Assembly (NCBI RefSeq): GCF_002775205.1
Contig: NC_036457.1
Coordinates: 4,449,650-4,513,649 of the forward strand
Reading direction: 5' to 3'
Source: Xiphophorus maculatus
Lineage: Eukaryota; Chordata; Actinopteri; Cyprinodontiformes; Poeciliidae
DNA: 64,000 nucleotides
Shown: piece after piece, positions 29,099 through 41,656 of the stretch
How the letters are laid out: each line of letters opens with the position of its first letter
Position numbering within the stretch: the first letter of the stretch is position 1
Position numbers and translations under genes: made by a program
The notes under the pieces: model-generated
The model's input: the letters and a program-made list of their open reading frames with translations, nothing else
Database searches by the model: none
What the model was told of the DNA's origin: nothing

Positions 29099-29305
29099 AG
29101 ATATTTCAGATGTTAGATGGATCCAACAGGTGCAGATAAGGAAATAGAAAATCCTTCACATGTTGGAAGACTGCAGTCTAACCGAGCGGCTCTACGCGTC
29201 CCGCAGCGTCAGGACGGACAGTGAGGAAGAGGAGGAGGACGGGGGTGAGCGGGGCCAGTGAGGAAGAGGAGGGAGGACGGCGGTGTCGGGTTACAGTGAG
29301 ACAGT

Positions 29306-32300
29306 TCACTTCTGTTCTGGCATCAAGTCGTTGATGGCCTCGCCGGCCTCCAGGCGCTTCTCCATGTTGACCAGCAGGTTGACGCCGTCCACCACCATCT
29401 GGACCAGCTCCACCTCCGAGAAGCCCAGGCGGTCAGCGTTGGAGATGTCGAAGACTCCGCCCACCGCTGCGGTGTCAACGCCGCCTGACACGCAGACAGG
29501 AAGTCAGTGGTACGCACAATTAACATGCTAATAACGGAGCTAATAGCTTAGCACTTTAGTTAACTTTGAAAAAGTTTACAGCTCTTCTTCCTAAATGAAT
29601 TTTCCAGATGAATTCTGAAGCACTTATTTAATTGCTGAAGTACTTCCACTAAACTACTAGCGGCGCAAATTTTTCACTTAGCACTTTAGCTAACTTGGAA
29701 AACGTTTAGCGTTCTTATCTTCTGCTAAATATAATTTCTGGATAAATACTAAGCTGATAATTGACTTGGCCGCAGTGGTGGGCACACTTCCACTAATCAA
29801 GCTAAAAATGTATCTTATTAACTAAATTTAGCAAGGCAGCTAAATAATTAGTTTGAGACCAAATAATTCCCTAGCAACCTAAATCTATTTAGCCTGAAGC
29901 TAAATAGTTAGCTCAATAATTATATTTAGCTTAACAAAATATTTACCCTCAAACTAAATGGTTATCACACAAAATATTTACATTGCAAACTAAATATTTA
30001 GTTAGCAAGCTAAATATTTAGCCTCAACTATACTCGCTAACTATATTTAGCTTGTTACCAAAAATAATTAGAACTGAACTAAATGTTTCCAAGCTAACTA
30101 CATATTTAGCTTCATGTTGATATAAATGAATGAATATCCTGGTGAAAATAGAACTGAAAAAAGAACCACCATTTTTATCTTAACAGGCTAAATAACTTTA
30201 CAAATGATACCCTGTGTTTGCTAATGGCGCTCTACACCGCCCCCTATAGTCTACCTGCACAGAGTACAAATGCTGCAGAAGTCGTCAGCCTGAGTCTGTT
30301 TTCCATGTTAATTCATGAAGCTCAAGTCAAGCCGGAGGCAGCGTACCTGTTCCTCGCTTCTGCAGCCGCAGCCTCTTCAGGATTTCTCCGAACTTCTCGT
30401 GCTTGCTGACATTTGGCAGCTTAACGTGAACGCCGGCCCTCAGCCCCGTCCCCAGGTTGGACGGGCAGGTGAGGACGTAGCCCAGGTGCTCGTTCCACAT
30501 GAACTCGTGTCCTCGGTTCTTAAACAAGTCTTCGATCTGGAGGAGATGGAGCAAACAGGTGAGACGGGGCAGCACAGGTAAAAGGTTCAGGTAGGGTTAG
30601 GGGGCGGAGCTTACTTTGGTGAGCCCGGTGCAGAAGCGTGTGAACACCTCGCGCATGTTGCCCCCCTTCTGCATGCTGATGACACGCAGGTGATCCTCCT
30701 CGTTCACCCACACCAGGAAGGTCTTGTTGTCGTTGTGCCTGCAGGTGATGGACGACGTTTGGGTCAGATCTAGATGGAGTGGCGGCCATATTGGCAGTTA
30801 CCCAGGGCAGCATTAGGAAGGTGGGAGCCGGAAAGCTGCAGTACTTCCACTAAACTACTATTTAGTGGAAGTACACTAAATAGTAGTTGGTTTTCTATTG
30901 CTTTTATGTAGCAATATAAAAGCAATAGAATAAACTAAGCTAAAGAAATAAACTAAGCTAATAGCAGAAATGTGCTCATTGTTGCACACTTAATGATTAG
31001 TCAGTGTGGTTTTCACAGGTTCTTTTATTCAATGAACGCTGTTAACAAACAAGAGCAACAGTGAGCGCCTCACTGACCAGCCGTTACTGCACTAAATTGC
31101 CGTTGGCTCGCTGAGTCAGGAGTGCTCACCGAGCTCCATGTGCCAACTAGTGGCGAACTGCCGTAACTGCAGATTAATGCATCTCAGTTCAAGGAGAAGT
31201 GCAGTTTATGATTATAGTCAGCAGTCTTTAAATAAAGTAAGAAAAAGGGAGAGGTGTAATTATTTCTAATGTCCATTCTGTCACATCATTACTGCAGCCA
31301 AGTAAGTTAGCACATTAGAATTTATCGCTAACTGTTTTCAAAGTCATCAAAAATACTAAAGCGCTAAATGAAAAATCAGCTCTGCTAGCAGACTGTGGAA
31401 GTGTGCCTTTAGAATTTATCCAGAAAACATTAGGAAAGCAAAGTGCACTTAACTATTTAAAAGTCAGCAAAATCACTGAACCACTGAACCACTACACAAA
31501 ATATTTGCATACCTATTAGCACATTAGCGGAAGTGTGCTAAAAGCTGCAGCCAAGTAAGTTGGGGCTTTACATTTTATCCAATAAAATTCAGGGGAAGCT
31601 AAGTTACCTAAATGTTTTCAGAGTTAGCAAAACACTAATCAAAAAATTACATCAGCTATTAGCACATTAGTGGAAGTGTGCTAATAGCTGAGCTAACGTG
31701 CTAACAGCTGAGTGTGTTGGGAACGTACTGACCAGATGCCGCGTGCGTCGGGCCAGTCGCGCGCCATCCCAGACGCCAGCAGCAGAGGAGAAACGGGCTT
31801 GTCAAACAGGAAGTGGTCATCGATCAGCTGCTGTTGCTCCTCCTCAGTCATGTTCTTCAGGGCGTAGTATTTCCCCTTCAGGTCTCCTTCCAGAGAGTCC
31901 AGAGCTGCAGGCAGAGAGAAACCGGGTCAGAACCGACGGGTCAGAGGTGTGGTGCACCGAGTGGCTGCGGTCAGACGGTTGAGTGTTTGGCTCGCATGTT
32001 AATGCTGCTGCCATTTTGTATTTTAAAGAAACATCAAATAATGTGGATTTTGGTTCTCTAGACTCTGAAATTATTTCCAAATGAAATGCAGAACAGTTTT
32101 TCCTTCCACTAACCTTTCTATTAATATGTTTCTATTAATACGTTTGCACAGTCAGCATCTCTAGAAATGTCCTTCTATGGTTTTTATGGGTTTATTAGTG
32201 TATGGAGCTGAATTAGGGCCATAAGGACTGTTAAAGAAATAAAATTGAAAAAAAGTTCAAAATTACTTTTCAGGTTCAATGGGTTTTTTTCAGCAAACCT

Positions 32301-35300
32301 TATTATATGGAGCTAAATTAGGGCCACCAAGTTTGTAAAAAAATGTAACTAAAGATGATTTTCAGGGTCAACTGTTTTCTTTAAGTTCTTTTTTGCAAAC
32401 TTAATCATATGGAGCTAAATTAGGGCTGAAAGGTTTGTAAAATAGATTGAAACTTAAAAATTGTTTTGAACATTTAGCGGTTTCACTTGTTTTTTTTTTG
32501 TGTGTGTAAACTTTAATGTATGGAACTAAATTAGGGCCATAAAGTTTATTTAGGAAAAACTTAAACAAAAGGACATTAAATAAAAAAAAAGGTTCAAAAC
32601 ATTTCTCAGAATCAATGCGTTTTGTCAGTTAAGTTTTGTTTTTCTGTTTCAAATTTGCTTGTTTTTTTAAACAAACTTTTTTTTTTTACCGCAATTTAGC
32701 TCCATATTCACGGTTGTTTCTAATTTCTACGAATACTGCTGGTCTACTGAATGCTTAAACTATCAAAAAATTAATAACTCTTGTGTATTTTTTTATGCTT
32801 GTTTCTGTTAAAGTTTCCAAACGTACGTTTATTGGTTTCCCAGGAAATGCTGCCACTCATAAGATGGCTTCTATCGGGCAGTGAAGCCTCCATTATGCCT
32901 GAACACTTTTCAGGATGTGGATTATCAAATTCAACCACATTTAATCCGACTTGATCTTGTGATGAATCAGGAATATAAACTAAAATTATAAACAGATTTT
33001 TATTCTTCATAAGGAGCTAATTTTTTATTATTATTGATTCAACAGATCAGCTGCCGTCTCTGTTATATCTGCAGATGTTTATCTTAACAGAAATAGTCCT
33101 GGTTTCTACCAGCAGGGGGCAGCAGAGTGTCCTCTTATAGTTTTGTTCAGCTTGAATATAAATCGGCTGAGCTCATTAGGAGTTTCTCTGACGCTCTGCT
33201 CACGGTTACGTAACGGTTTGGTCTGTTGGCCAACCCGCTCACTGAGGCATGATGGGTAGTCTGTAAATAAAGACTCATCCTTATCAGACAGCGCTAAATA
33301 AACCCGGAATGATTCAGAGAATCCCTGCATGCTCGGGTTGTCCCTGAACGCAGCATGATGTGATGCTAACGGTGCGATGCTCCTTCACATCCGGTTCGGT
33401 ACCGTTACATAACAATACGGCTCTGATCTGGTGACTAACCTGCCTCACTTTCTCCGAACACCTGAAACCTGAGCTTTACCTCACACCTGATTTTTATTTA
33501 AGTGATAATTAGTCAAACTGCCGCAGCTGGATGAATCACGGGGCCGGAAACGGAATCCTGTGAGTAAAAGCAGCCATTTTAACTGCAGGCTGCCGCTTTT
33601 ATCAGAAAACTCGTTAGGGATTAATTATTCAGTAATGTTCACTGTATGATGCATTCATTTATAAATGTCAAAAGTTTCAATCTAAATATTTACTTAGGTA
33701 GCTAACTAAATACAGATTAGCTAGCTAACTAAACATTTACCTAGTTAGCCAGCTAAAGACTTGGCTAGCTAAATGTTTCGTGAGAACTCTGTTTAGCTAG
33801 ATAAATATTTAGTGAGCACGCTAATAATTTAGCTCTAAACTAAATATTTAACTAGCTATACATTTAATTTTCAATTCACTTGCCAATCAGTAGAAGTGGA
33901 CTATCAAAATAAAAGCTGACCCTGTGCAGATTGATCGCTAAATGTCTGGATTGCCTTTAAAACGGCTCAATGTTTGGTTTTAGTTGAAATGTTCAAGAAA
34001 AGAGGAAAATAAACTCTGATGAAGAGATGATTGAAACGATTTAGAAACAGGATCTTAGAAGTTTGGAAGAACCAGCTTTTACTTTGGTAGTCCACTTCTG
34101 GTCGTCTTCAAATTTGCATATTAGCTTAATATTTTTCTCTGAGCTTAAAAAAATAGCTTCAACTAGACATTGAGCATGTCTGACAAATGTTTAATTTGAA
34201 GCTAAATGTTTAGCTTGCTAATTAAATATTTAGTTAGCAAAACTGTGACATTTATAAATTAATAACATGGTGAAAATATGACTGAAAATGTTTTCTTATG
34301 ACAGGCTAAATAACTGAAATTATTGCCGTTAATTTCTGACTGTGCAGGTTTACCAGCAGCAGCCCAGAGTTAGTTAGCATCCAGAAACAGACCAGAGCTG
34401 CTGCTGTACCTTCGATGGAGAGCTGCTCGATGGCACGGCGCTCGCCGCGGCTGCAGTGCGGCGGCAGGCAGAAACCACGGATGCTCCTCCCGGTCCGAAC
34501 CCGAGAGCTCAACACGTAGTTTGGGTCCAGATCGTCTCCGCCCTGAAGACAGAAAGGCAGAGTGAGTCCAACATCAGGAAGTACCGATTCAGCACCACGG
34601 ACAGCGAACACAACCAGAACCAGGTTGGTTCTGAACGAGGTTAGTTCACTGGTTCTGGTTTAGTTTACTCAGTTCACCTCCAGGTTTTCTGCGTTCAGGT
34701 CCGTCTTGTGTTTGTCTGACGGTTTGTATCCTCCGTGGCGGTCCTCGATCACAGGGTCCATCAGGTCCTTGAACACGTCGTACGTCTCCTCGTCTCCGGC
34801 CACACAGCCCACCGTCATGATGAAGGGGTGACCTGCAGGGCGGCGCCGAGGGACAGAAAACGGAAACCTGTGAGCTTCGCTCGTTTTGACTTTCTGCAGC
34901 TGAACGTGATGATTCTGGATGTGAAGAAGATCAGCAGATCAGACAGGAAGCAGCGGCTCCCCGGGGAATTAACGAGCAGAAATAACTCGAGCTATCAAGT
35001 CAATCCAATTAGAAGGAATTAATGAACAGCAGCAGAACTGCAGGATGGATAAACAGTGTGACGCTCCTCCAATCCCATACCTGCTGATATCACCGCTTTG
35101 TTGCTTCACAAATAAAACATCCTTAAAACATTCAGCCGTGTTGGCTGATAGTTTGTCCTAAAGCTTCATAATCAGGAAAACAAATGTTAAAATTCCAACA
35201 GCCTCTAAATGCAACGTGAGGATTTCTGATCTGATTAACAGGATCTGGGCTCTGATGAGGTTCTGACCCGGTGGAGCGTTCAGGTGTTTGAACTTCGTCT

Positions 35301-36439
35301 CATAAGCAGTTTACCTGCTCAGGTGTGTCTGTTCATCAGAATGATGTTTACATTTTAAGACCAACCATCCAGAATCATCCATTCATCTGCATACAGGTGG
35401 AGCAGTGGGGGGGCCAGGGGGGGCCCAACGGGGCCAAAGACCCCACAGGGAAACTTTATGTTCTGGTTACAGTACAGTAAAAAACAAGTTTTTAACTGTA
35501 ATTATGTCTAGATTTATTTTTCCCCAGGACTCCATCAGAGAAATCTGATGTTAATTCAGATTTATAAATAAATAGATTACCTGCAGGGCTTTCTTTTTTC
35601 TGAAGGTTTTCTATGTTTATTTCATGTCTTCCTGATGGCTTCTATATTTAGTTTTTTTCTTTATCTGCGGGGTTTGTAGCGTTATTTCTATATTATCTAA
35701 ATGTTTTCTACATTTATTTTATACCTGCAGATTATCTAGGTGTAGTTAATGTCTACCTGTAGGTTTTCTAGGTTCAGTTTAGTTTATTTTAAGGTTTTCT
35801 AGGTTTAGTTCAACGTTATCTTCAGAGTTTTTATGTTTATCTCATGTTTACCTTCCATGGTGGTCTCCAGGTTTAGTTCATATTTCCTGAATGTTTCCCA
35901 AATCAATTTTTTAACTTCAGGTTTTCTAGATTTAGTTCTACTTTATCATGTCTACAAACAGATTATCTTTAATTGGTTTTTACCTGAAGATCTTTCAGGT
36001 TTAGTTCATTTTTTTCCTGATGTGTTTCTGGATTTAGTTCTCCATTAGCTGCAGGATTTTTTCGGTTGCTCTCTTTCTGTGTGTAACTCAGACCCAGCTC
36101 ACGCCTGGAGCCCATTAACGTCGGTTTTTGTTTTTCCCCTCAGGATTCTCATCGGCCCCCTGCAGCCCCCCGTGGAGCCGCCTCTGTGATGCGTTTCCGG
36201 GTTGACTGGAGCAGGAACCAATCGTGTGGCTCCAGGTGAGACCGACCTGGGTTGTCGACGCCTGTCTGGATGATGTCGTCCAGGGTGAAGCCGCTGGGCG
36301 TCTCCTTGTCGCGCAGCTGGGCGTACATGTCCAGCGTCAGAACCTTGGCCATGTGGTTGTTGTGCTGGCTGAGGTCGGGGAACTCCTGCTCCGCAGAGTA
36401 GTTCATCTTAAACTTGTTGTGAGTGTTTCCGAAAGGCAT
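29306..36439 (-). CDS. ckb: Creatine kinase B-type, 381 aa
   Basis: Seven coding exons in transcript order: 36439-36247, 34832-34678, 34542-34410, 31904-31733, 30738-30615, 30536-30347, 29484-29306 (TGA). They sum to 1146 nt, exactly 381 codons, the human CKB length. The cytosolic enzyme transfers phosphate between ATP and creatine and buffers energy in brain and other tissues. Visible landmarks: [11 protein letters not shown]-terminus, His66 in VDNPGHP, the [18 protein letters not shown] nucleotide-site block, the NEED acidic pair Glu231/Glu232, and reactive Cys283 in [15 protein letters not shown]. The end INDLMPEQK matches the B-type pattern, and there is no mitochondrial presequence. The donor of the fourth coding exon is GTCAGT. 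The first exon is noncoding (near 38632-38680). The gene converges on mark3 as in mammals. Confidence 0.97.
29780..30130. repeat. TTAGC/GCTAAATATTTAGC-rich block in the last ckb intron
   Basis: Dense imperfect runs of AGCTAAATATTTAGC(T/C)-type words, many of them self-complementary (GCTAAATATTTAGC is a palindrome). Similar blocks occur at 33680-33870, 34190-34240 and 50100-50400. Confidence 0.7.
32201..32710 (+). repeat. Tandem repeat of 102-111 bp with an inverted terminal copy
   Basis: The word TATGGAGCTAAATTAGGGCC recurs at 32201, 32306, 32408 and 32519, with similar spacer sequence (AAGTTTGTAAA..., TTTTCAGG.TCAA.G). An inverted copy (GCAATTTAGCTCCATATTCA) occurs at 32691-32710. It lies in a ckb intron. 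Confidence 0.85.
33680..33870. repeat. Second TTAGCTAG/TAAATATTTA-rich block in a ckb intron
   Basis: Alternating GCTAGCTAA, AAATATTTA and TTAGCTAG words. Same character as the block at 29780. Confidence 0.7.
35590..36045 (+). repeat. Degenerate tandem repeat of roughly 45-50 bp in a ckb intron
   Basis: Recurring GGTTTTCTAGGTTTAGTTCA and TGTTTACCT words at irregular 40-60-base spacing between 35600 and 36040, lying between the first and second coding exons. The copies are old and diverged. Confidence 0.7.
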
Positions 36440-36559
36440 GATGACGTCTGGGCTGCCGACCTGGACCCACAAATAATCACAAAACCCATCAGAGAAGAAC
36501 TTGGAACGGTAAATAATCAATCAGTTTGATTAGTTTAGAGATGATTGATCATCAGCTGA

Positions 36560-37600
36560 ATATTTCATTTGGTCCAAACTGTTGATTCTCTTCTAGGTAA
36601 AAACTTCAGCATTTCATAAGTTAAATATTGATTTTAAAAGCAAACAAAATCAATAAACTACTCTAAATAATCGATTGTTTAATATTGAAACTGCTTCTGA
36701 AAGAAATGACAAAATGTAATATTTAGATATTTATTTTTAAGGGTTTTAAAAACAAAATTATCCTAAAAATAAAATCTCAAGTTAAATAAAATTAAAATAA
36801 AATCAATTTCCACGTTATTTATATGGAATATTTTTTTATTTAGGTCCAAATTTAATTGATTTTTAGACACAAACTTTTGATTCTATTCTAGATTTTTTAA
36901 AAATAAATATTTCCTTGAATTAATTTAGTTTTGGTTGTTTCTTTTTTTCTAAAAATAAACCTTTAACACTTCAAAATAAAATGTTAAAATAGTGAATTTT
37001 GTAAAACAAAAAAAAAAGTTTAAAAAATTGCAAAAGTATTCCACACTAAACGGAAATAAATGAGCCAATAAATTATCCTAAAAAATAATAAAATTCCAAG
37101 TGAAATAAAATCTTAATTTCTAGATTATTTATGGACCAAACCGGATCAAATTTAATCTATGCAGAATATTTTGTTGTTTTTAACACATAAACTTTTGATT
37201 CTAAATAAAAATCTCAAAATTTGTTTTGTTCAATATTGTTTTTTCAAAATAAACCTTCAAAAGGCCCTTCAAAATAAGTGTCTAAATATTTAATTTTGTA
37301 TTTTCTTGCTAAAGTATATTCAACATTATTAAGTCATCAAATTTAATTTATGTAGAATATTTAATTTGGTCCAGACATTTTATTTTTTCAGACAGAAACT
37401 TTTTGATTCTGAGATAAAAACGTAAACATTTCAAAAGTTAAACATTGTTTTGTTTTTGTTGTGTTTTTTTTCCCCAAAATAAATCTTTGAAAACTCCTTC
37501 AAAATAAAATGTTAAATATATAACTTTGCATTTTCTTGCTAAAGTAATTTACACATTACTAATGGAAGTAAATATTTCAACAAATCAAAACAAAACCAAT
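36560..37600 (+). repeat. Degenerate AT-rich tandem repeat of roughly 250-300 bp
   Basis: Three to four diverged copies containing the ordered words GGTCCAAA, AAACTTTTGATTCT, TTTCAAAAGTTAAA, CCAAAATAAA and CTTCAAAATAAAATGTTAAA, followed in the later copies by TTTTCTTGCTAAAGTA. It fills much of the first ckb intron (36440-38631). Confidence 0.7.
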
Positions 37601-37954
37601 AAATTCTCATTTTCCTCATCAACCTCAAGCTGGCCTTTCAAAATAAAAGGTTTTCCCTCCTTATCGTCAGGTTTCTGAATTGTGATGAGCTTTAAACACT
37701 AAATCTGATGAATTTCTGGTCCAACCGGATATTATTGATCCGGTGGAGATCGAAGCAGCAGAGATTGGTTTTAAATCAGAAATCTGTTGATCAGCTCTGA
37801 AGCGCAGAAGGTTTTTTAAAATGTATTTTTATTTATTTTTTTGTTTCTGACTCTTTAAATCCAGATTAACTCAGCCGGGAGAAATTTGCAGGAATTTAAA
37901 AAAACATCAAAATATTAAAAATCAGCAGAGAAGGTGCTCAGTCATGCAGCAGCG

Positions 37955-37982
37955 CATCATCATCATCATCATCATCATCATC
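37955..37982 (+). repeat. (CAT)n trinucleotide repeat
   Basis: Nine CAT units in the first ckb intron. Confidence 0.95.
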
Positions 37983-38631
37983 AGCTGATTCTTCTTCTTG
38001 ACCTTCAGGCTAGAATCGGAACCGCAGGTTTTCTGTTTTTGGTTCTGAATCAGCTGATTCTGGTTCGCGGAGGTTCGGGGTGTAATCTGGACCCTGACAT
38101 GGCGGGGCGCGGCGCGGGAGGGGGGGGGGAGGAGACACAAAGGGATTAAATGTGCGGGAGGCCGCGCAGTGACGCAGCAGCGGCGGGCCTGCTGCACGCG
38201 GCTGCGGCACCGCTCGCGCGACGCCCCGGTCACCTTCAGTACCACCGGAACCAGGACCGGTTCCGAGCTTTAGAGCCGAACGTTCCCTGAAGGAATCAGA
38301 GGAACGAAATCGTTCCAAAGGGCGATAAATTCCCTGGATCTGAGCATGCGCTGTTGGCCGCTCCTTTGTTTGCGCAGAGTAAAACGGGCGGTTTTAAGGT
38401 GGTTCTGATGGTTCTGGTCCGGCCTGCAGGTGGATCCTGCAGAGCGGCGCGCGCATCCCGCTGCTGCGCAACACCTGAGCGCAGGACGGACCGCAAGGTC
38501 GGAGCTGACCCGCAGCGGCGCTTTGCGGCTCCGCTGCGGTAAACAAAGCACATCAGCAGGTGCACAGCCCGCCTGGCTGCGTGGCTCCCGCATCACCCTG
38601 CCGAGGCCCCGCAGAATGAAGCGGCCCCTAC

Positions 38632-38680
38632 CTGTGTTCAGTCTGAGGTGAGAAGCGCTCCGGATCTCCTGCTGCCGCTG
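38632..38680 (-). other. ckb: Noncoding first exon of ckb (3' border exact, 5' border approximate)
   Basis: A strong donor ACACAG|GTAGGG on the minus strand ends this exon at 38632. It lies about 30-75 bases downstream of a TATA box. CKB genes characteristically have a noncoding exon 1 and the ATG early in exon 2; the acceptor before the ATG exon is GGGTCCAG near 36461. Confidence 0.7.
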
Positions 38681-38705
38681 CTGCTGCGGATTAAAGCGGC
38701 GCTCG

Positions 38706-38766
38706 CCTTTTATACGCGCCCCGCGCCTCCCATTGGCTCCTATTTACGGTCCATTCATTCCATTGG
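38706..38766 (-). promoter_or_regulatory. ckb: ckb core promoter: TATA box and two CCAAT boxes
   Basis: Minus strand carries TATAAAAGG at 38714-38706, with CCAAT at 38736-38732 and again at 38766-38762, in GC-rich sequence. This matches the TATA plus CCAAT layout known for vertebrate CKB promoters. Transcription start is inferred near 38680. Confidence 0.8.
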
Positions 38767-40139
38767 TCCGCGCGCTGCTGCGGACCACGTGACCAGCCTT
38801 CGTCCCGCCCCCTGTGTCTGCGGTCTGGAGTCAGATTCCTGCCGCAGTGCCTCTGAGCCGGTCAGGGAGGATGGAGATGTTGGCTCAGATAAAGCAGCTG
38901 TGGGCCGGCCTGATGTGTAAGCAAACTCTGCGGCTCCAACAGAACCTGAATAAACCCCCAACAGGATAACAAATACACAGTGGTGGCTACAATTCAGCTG
39001 ATCCACTAATAGCTAGCAGAGCTAGCTTTTAGCACTTAGCACACTTAGCATCCCCTAAATTAGCTTTTCCAGATAAACTCTAAAGCGCTAATTTGCTTGG
39101 CTGGTTTGTAAACGTTCAGTTGAACAAAGTTTTGGACATTGGTTGTAAAGAATATTATAGATGTTTATATTCATGCTTTTATTTTGAAGCAGCAGTTTCA
39201 TTTCCTGTCCTCATGTTCTCTTTTCTCTTCCAAAAACTGTAAATGGCGACAACACAAGCAAATGAATGAAATACACAGAATAACACAACTTTACATAAAC
39301 AAACAACCTGGAGGGCTAATCAAACTAACAGGCAAAAATCACATGTTTGAGAAACATATGTAGTGGGTGTCAACATGACTGAATTTAGTGCATTAGCATT
39401 AGCTTCCAATATCAATTTTAGCATTAGCTTCCACCATTTTAATATGGCACCTTAGCATTAGCTTCTGCTAAATGCCATAATGCTTTAGTGTTAGCAGAGC
39501 TAATGTTTCTGATTTGTGCTCCATCGTTAGCGCTGCTCTGTTTTAGTTGGTGGTGTTCACTCAAATGCACCAGAACAAATTTTATTTAAATACCAACATA
39601 TTTTAAAACAAAACCAACAGTGAAGAAGAAAAATCTTTGTTCTTTGAAGCTAACCATGAAGAAGGAAAACTTTTATTGTTACATGTAAACAGGAGCGTTA
39701 TTCAGAGCAGTTCAGCGTTTCTGGTTTGTGGTTATAAAACTAGAAGTTTGTTCTCCAAACTTGTAAACCTGTTAACATGTTAACCTGTTAACATGTTAAC
39801 CTCCTCAGAATCATGAAACACATTTATTGGTTAGAAATACATTAGTTTTTTTTAGGGCAGCTGCTAACGCTTGAAATGATGTTATGCAGAAACTAAAGAC
39901 ATAAAATATTCATGTCAGGCTTTACTCTACATGAAATGCAGAAACAGATTTAATAGAAAGCATCATTAATGCTGTTTTAATGTGTCACAAAAATGGATTT
40001 ATCAACTGAAGGCTCTGCAGCAGGATGACAAACCGTCCTCAGAGGTGGACGGGATTTCTGTGGTGACTGAGCACTTTCTCCTGCAGCTCTGAATTATTCA
40101 TCCGCAGTAGGATGCTGTGTGTGTGTGTGTGTGTGTGTA

Positions 40140-40375
40140 CCAGGTTTTTATATCCTTATGGGAACCTATTCTGTCTACAATGTGGGGTTATGGGGACCAT
40201 TGCTCCTTGTGGGGACATTTTCTTGGTCCCCATGAGGGAAATTGTTGTTTTTGGGTTAGTGGTTAGATATGTGACGGTTAGGGTTAAGGTAAAGGTTAAG
40301 GTAACGGTTAGGCTGTAGAAATTAATAGAAGTCAATGTGAAGTCCCCACAAGGGATGAAAACACAACTGTGTGTG
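40140..40375. mobile_element. Fish interspersed repeat with GTCCCCA ends
   Basis: Contains CCTTATGGGAACC / TTGGTCCCCATGAGG and later AGTCCCCACAAGGG, separated by a GGGTTAAGGTAAAGGTTAAGG telomere-like run and flanked by TGTGTG. This is a common teleost dispersed element; it has no ORF. Confidence 0.6.
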
Positions 40376-40559
40376 TGTGAGAGCGAGAGCGAGCTCAGGA
40401 CACGGTGTATCCCACAGAAGCGTTCAATATCAGATTGTTAGCATCCAGAGCACTGAGTGAACCCTGTGAACCCATTTGAGTCAGAATTCCTCCATGTTTG
40501 AATCTACTGGGAATAAAAATATAAAAACAGACAACTGGCATTCCTGCACATACAAAAGA

Positions 40560-40778
40560 TAATAATAATAATTTTTACTTTATTCATCCCAGCAGGGAAA
40601 TTATTTTGCAGTTACAGCACACGACAGGAGCTGTCTGCAGGCAGCCAGCTGAGCCGGCGCCATTTTTTTGAAGGAGGACATGCGGCAGAGGTCGTCGGGA
40701 CCGGAACCCGCGACATCCGCGGGTCTAAGGCCTCCAAACATGGGGCGTGCTAACCCGCTGCGCCACCACAGCACACCT
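40560..40778 (-). mobile_element. tRNA-derived SINE copy with AAT-rich end
   Basis: Minus strand GTGCTGTGGTGGCGCAGCGGGTTAGCACGCCCC (A-box region), GGAGGCCTTAGACC, then a damaged B box (GCGGGTTCCGGTCCC). The 40560-40620 part (TTTATTCATCCCAGCAGGGAAATTATTTTGCAGTTACAGCA) is a common companion or tail block in fish repeats. Confidence 0.75.
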
Positions 40779-41656
40779 AATCTAGAGGCCGACGATAAAA
40801 CCACGCAGGTTTTCAGCATGAGGAAGCTAGCCGCAGCGCCAAGCTTATCCCTCACAGAAAGGTCCAAACCCCAAACCAGCTTTCTGAGAGGAAAACACGC
40901 TAATGACTGAGACAAACAAATATAATACAACATCTATATTCATCGTTATGCAGATGAAACTCTGATTTATCTTTATTTGAAGTTAAATTGTTTCTAAAAC
41001 TAAATCAACTTATTGATTTTATTCCAATAAGTGTTTATGTTTTGAATGTTTGTTTCTCTGGTAAGGCGCAGGCCCACCGGTGGACGGGATCGTTGTACGC
41101 CAGAATCTGTTTGGGGATTCTGTGACCTTCTCTGTGAAGAAGGTTTTCTATCTGCTGGACTTTAAGGTTCCCCTTCTGGATCTGCTGTTGGTTCCCTGCT
41201 GATGGTTCATCCTCTCATCTCTTTGCAGACGCCGCTGGACGGCGGCTCCTTTTACCCGTTCCCCGGTCAGCCTGGATGCTTCCTGCTCAAGGCTGCAGAT
41301 TATATAATCTGCCTGCTGCTGTATTAAAGCAGCCAGAACGGATTTTCTCGCAGCGCCGGCTGCTGTTTGACTCCTCCTGCTTGCTTTGCGTTTTGAAGCA
41401 GAGAAACAGATGAAGACACATGAAGAGAAGCGGCTGGTCATCAAAACGCTGCTTCTATACTGAACTTATTCAGGGTTTCAGTGAATGTTCAAATAAAGCA
41501 GAAGAACTGTGAGTGCTGTTCATTAAACGGGACGCATGATTGGCTGAAACAATTCTGTTTAGAGCCGTTAATAAAGTTCGACATTGGTCTCCATGACGAC
41601 AGAAACTGGAAACATTTATTATAACCCAAAACATTGAACTAAGCTAGATTAACCAA

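Noticed and set aside
36149-36246. Extension of the first ckb coding exon past 36247
   Set aside because: The frame stays open into the intron, but the donor at 36246 gives the exact CKB join (NPG) and the correct 381-aa length.
40260-40310. Telomere-like GGTTAGGGTTAAGG run
   Set aside because: It is a short imperfect run inside a dispersed fish repeat, not an interstitial telomere array.
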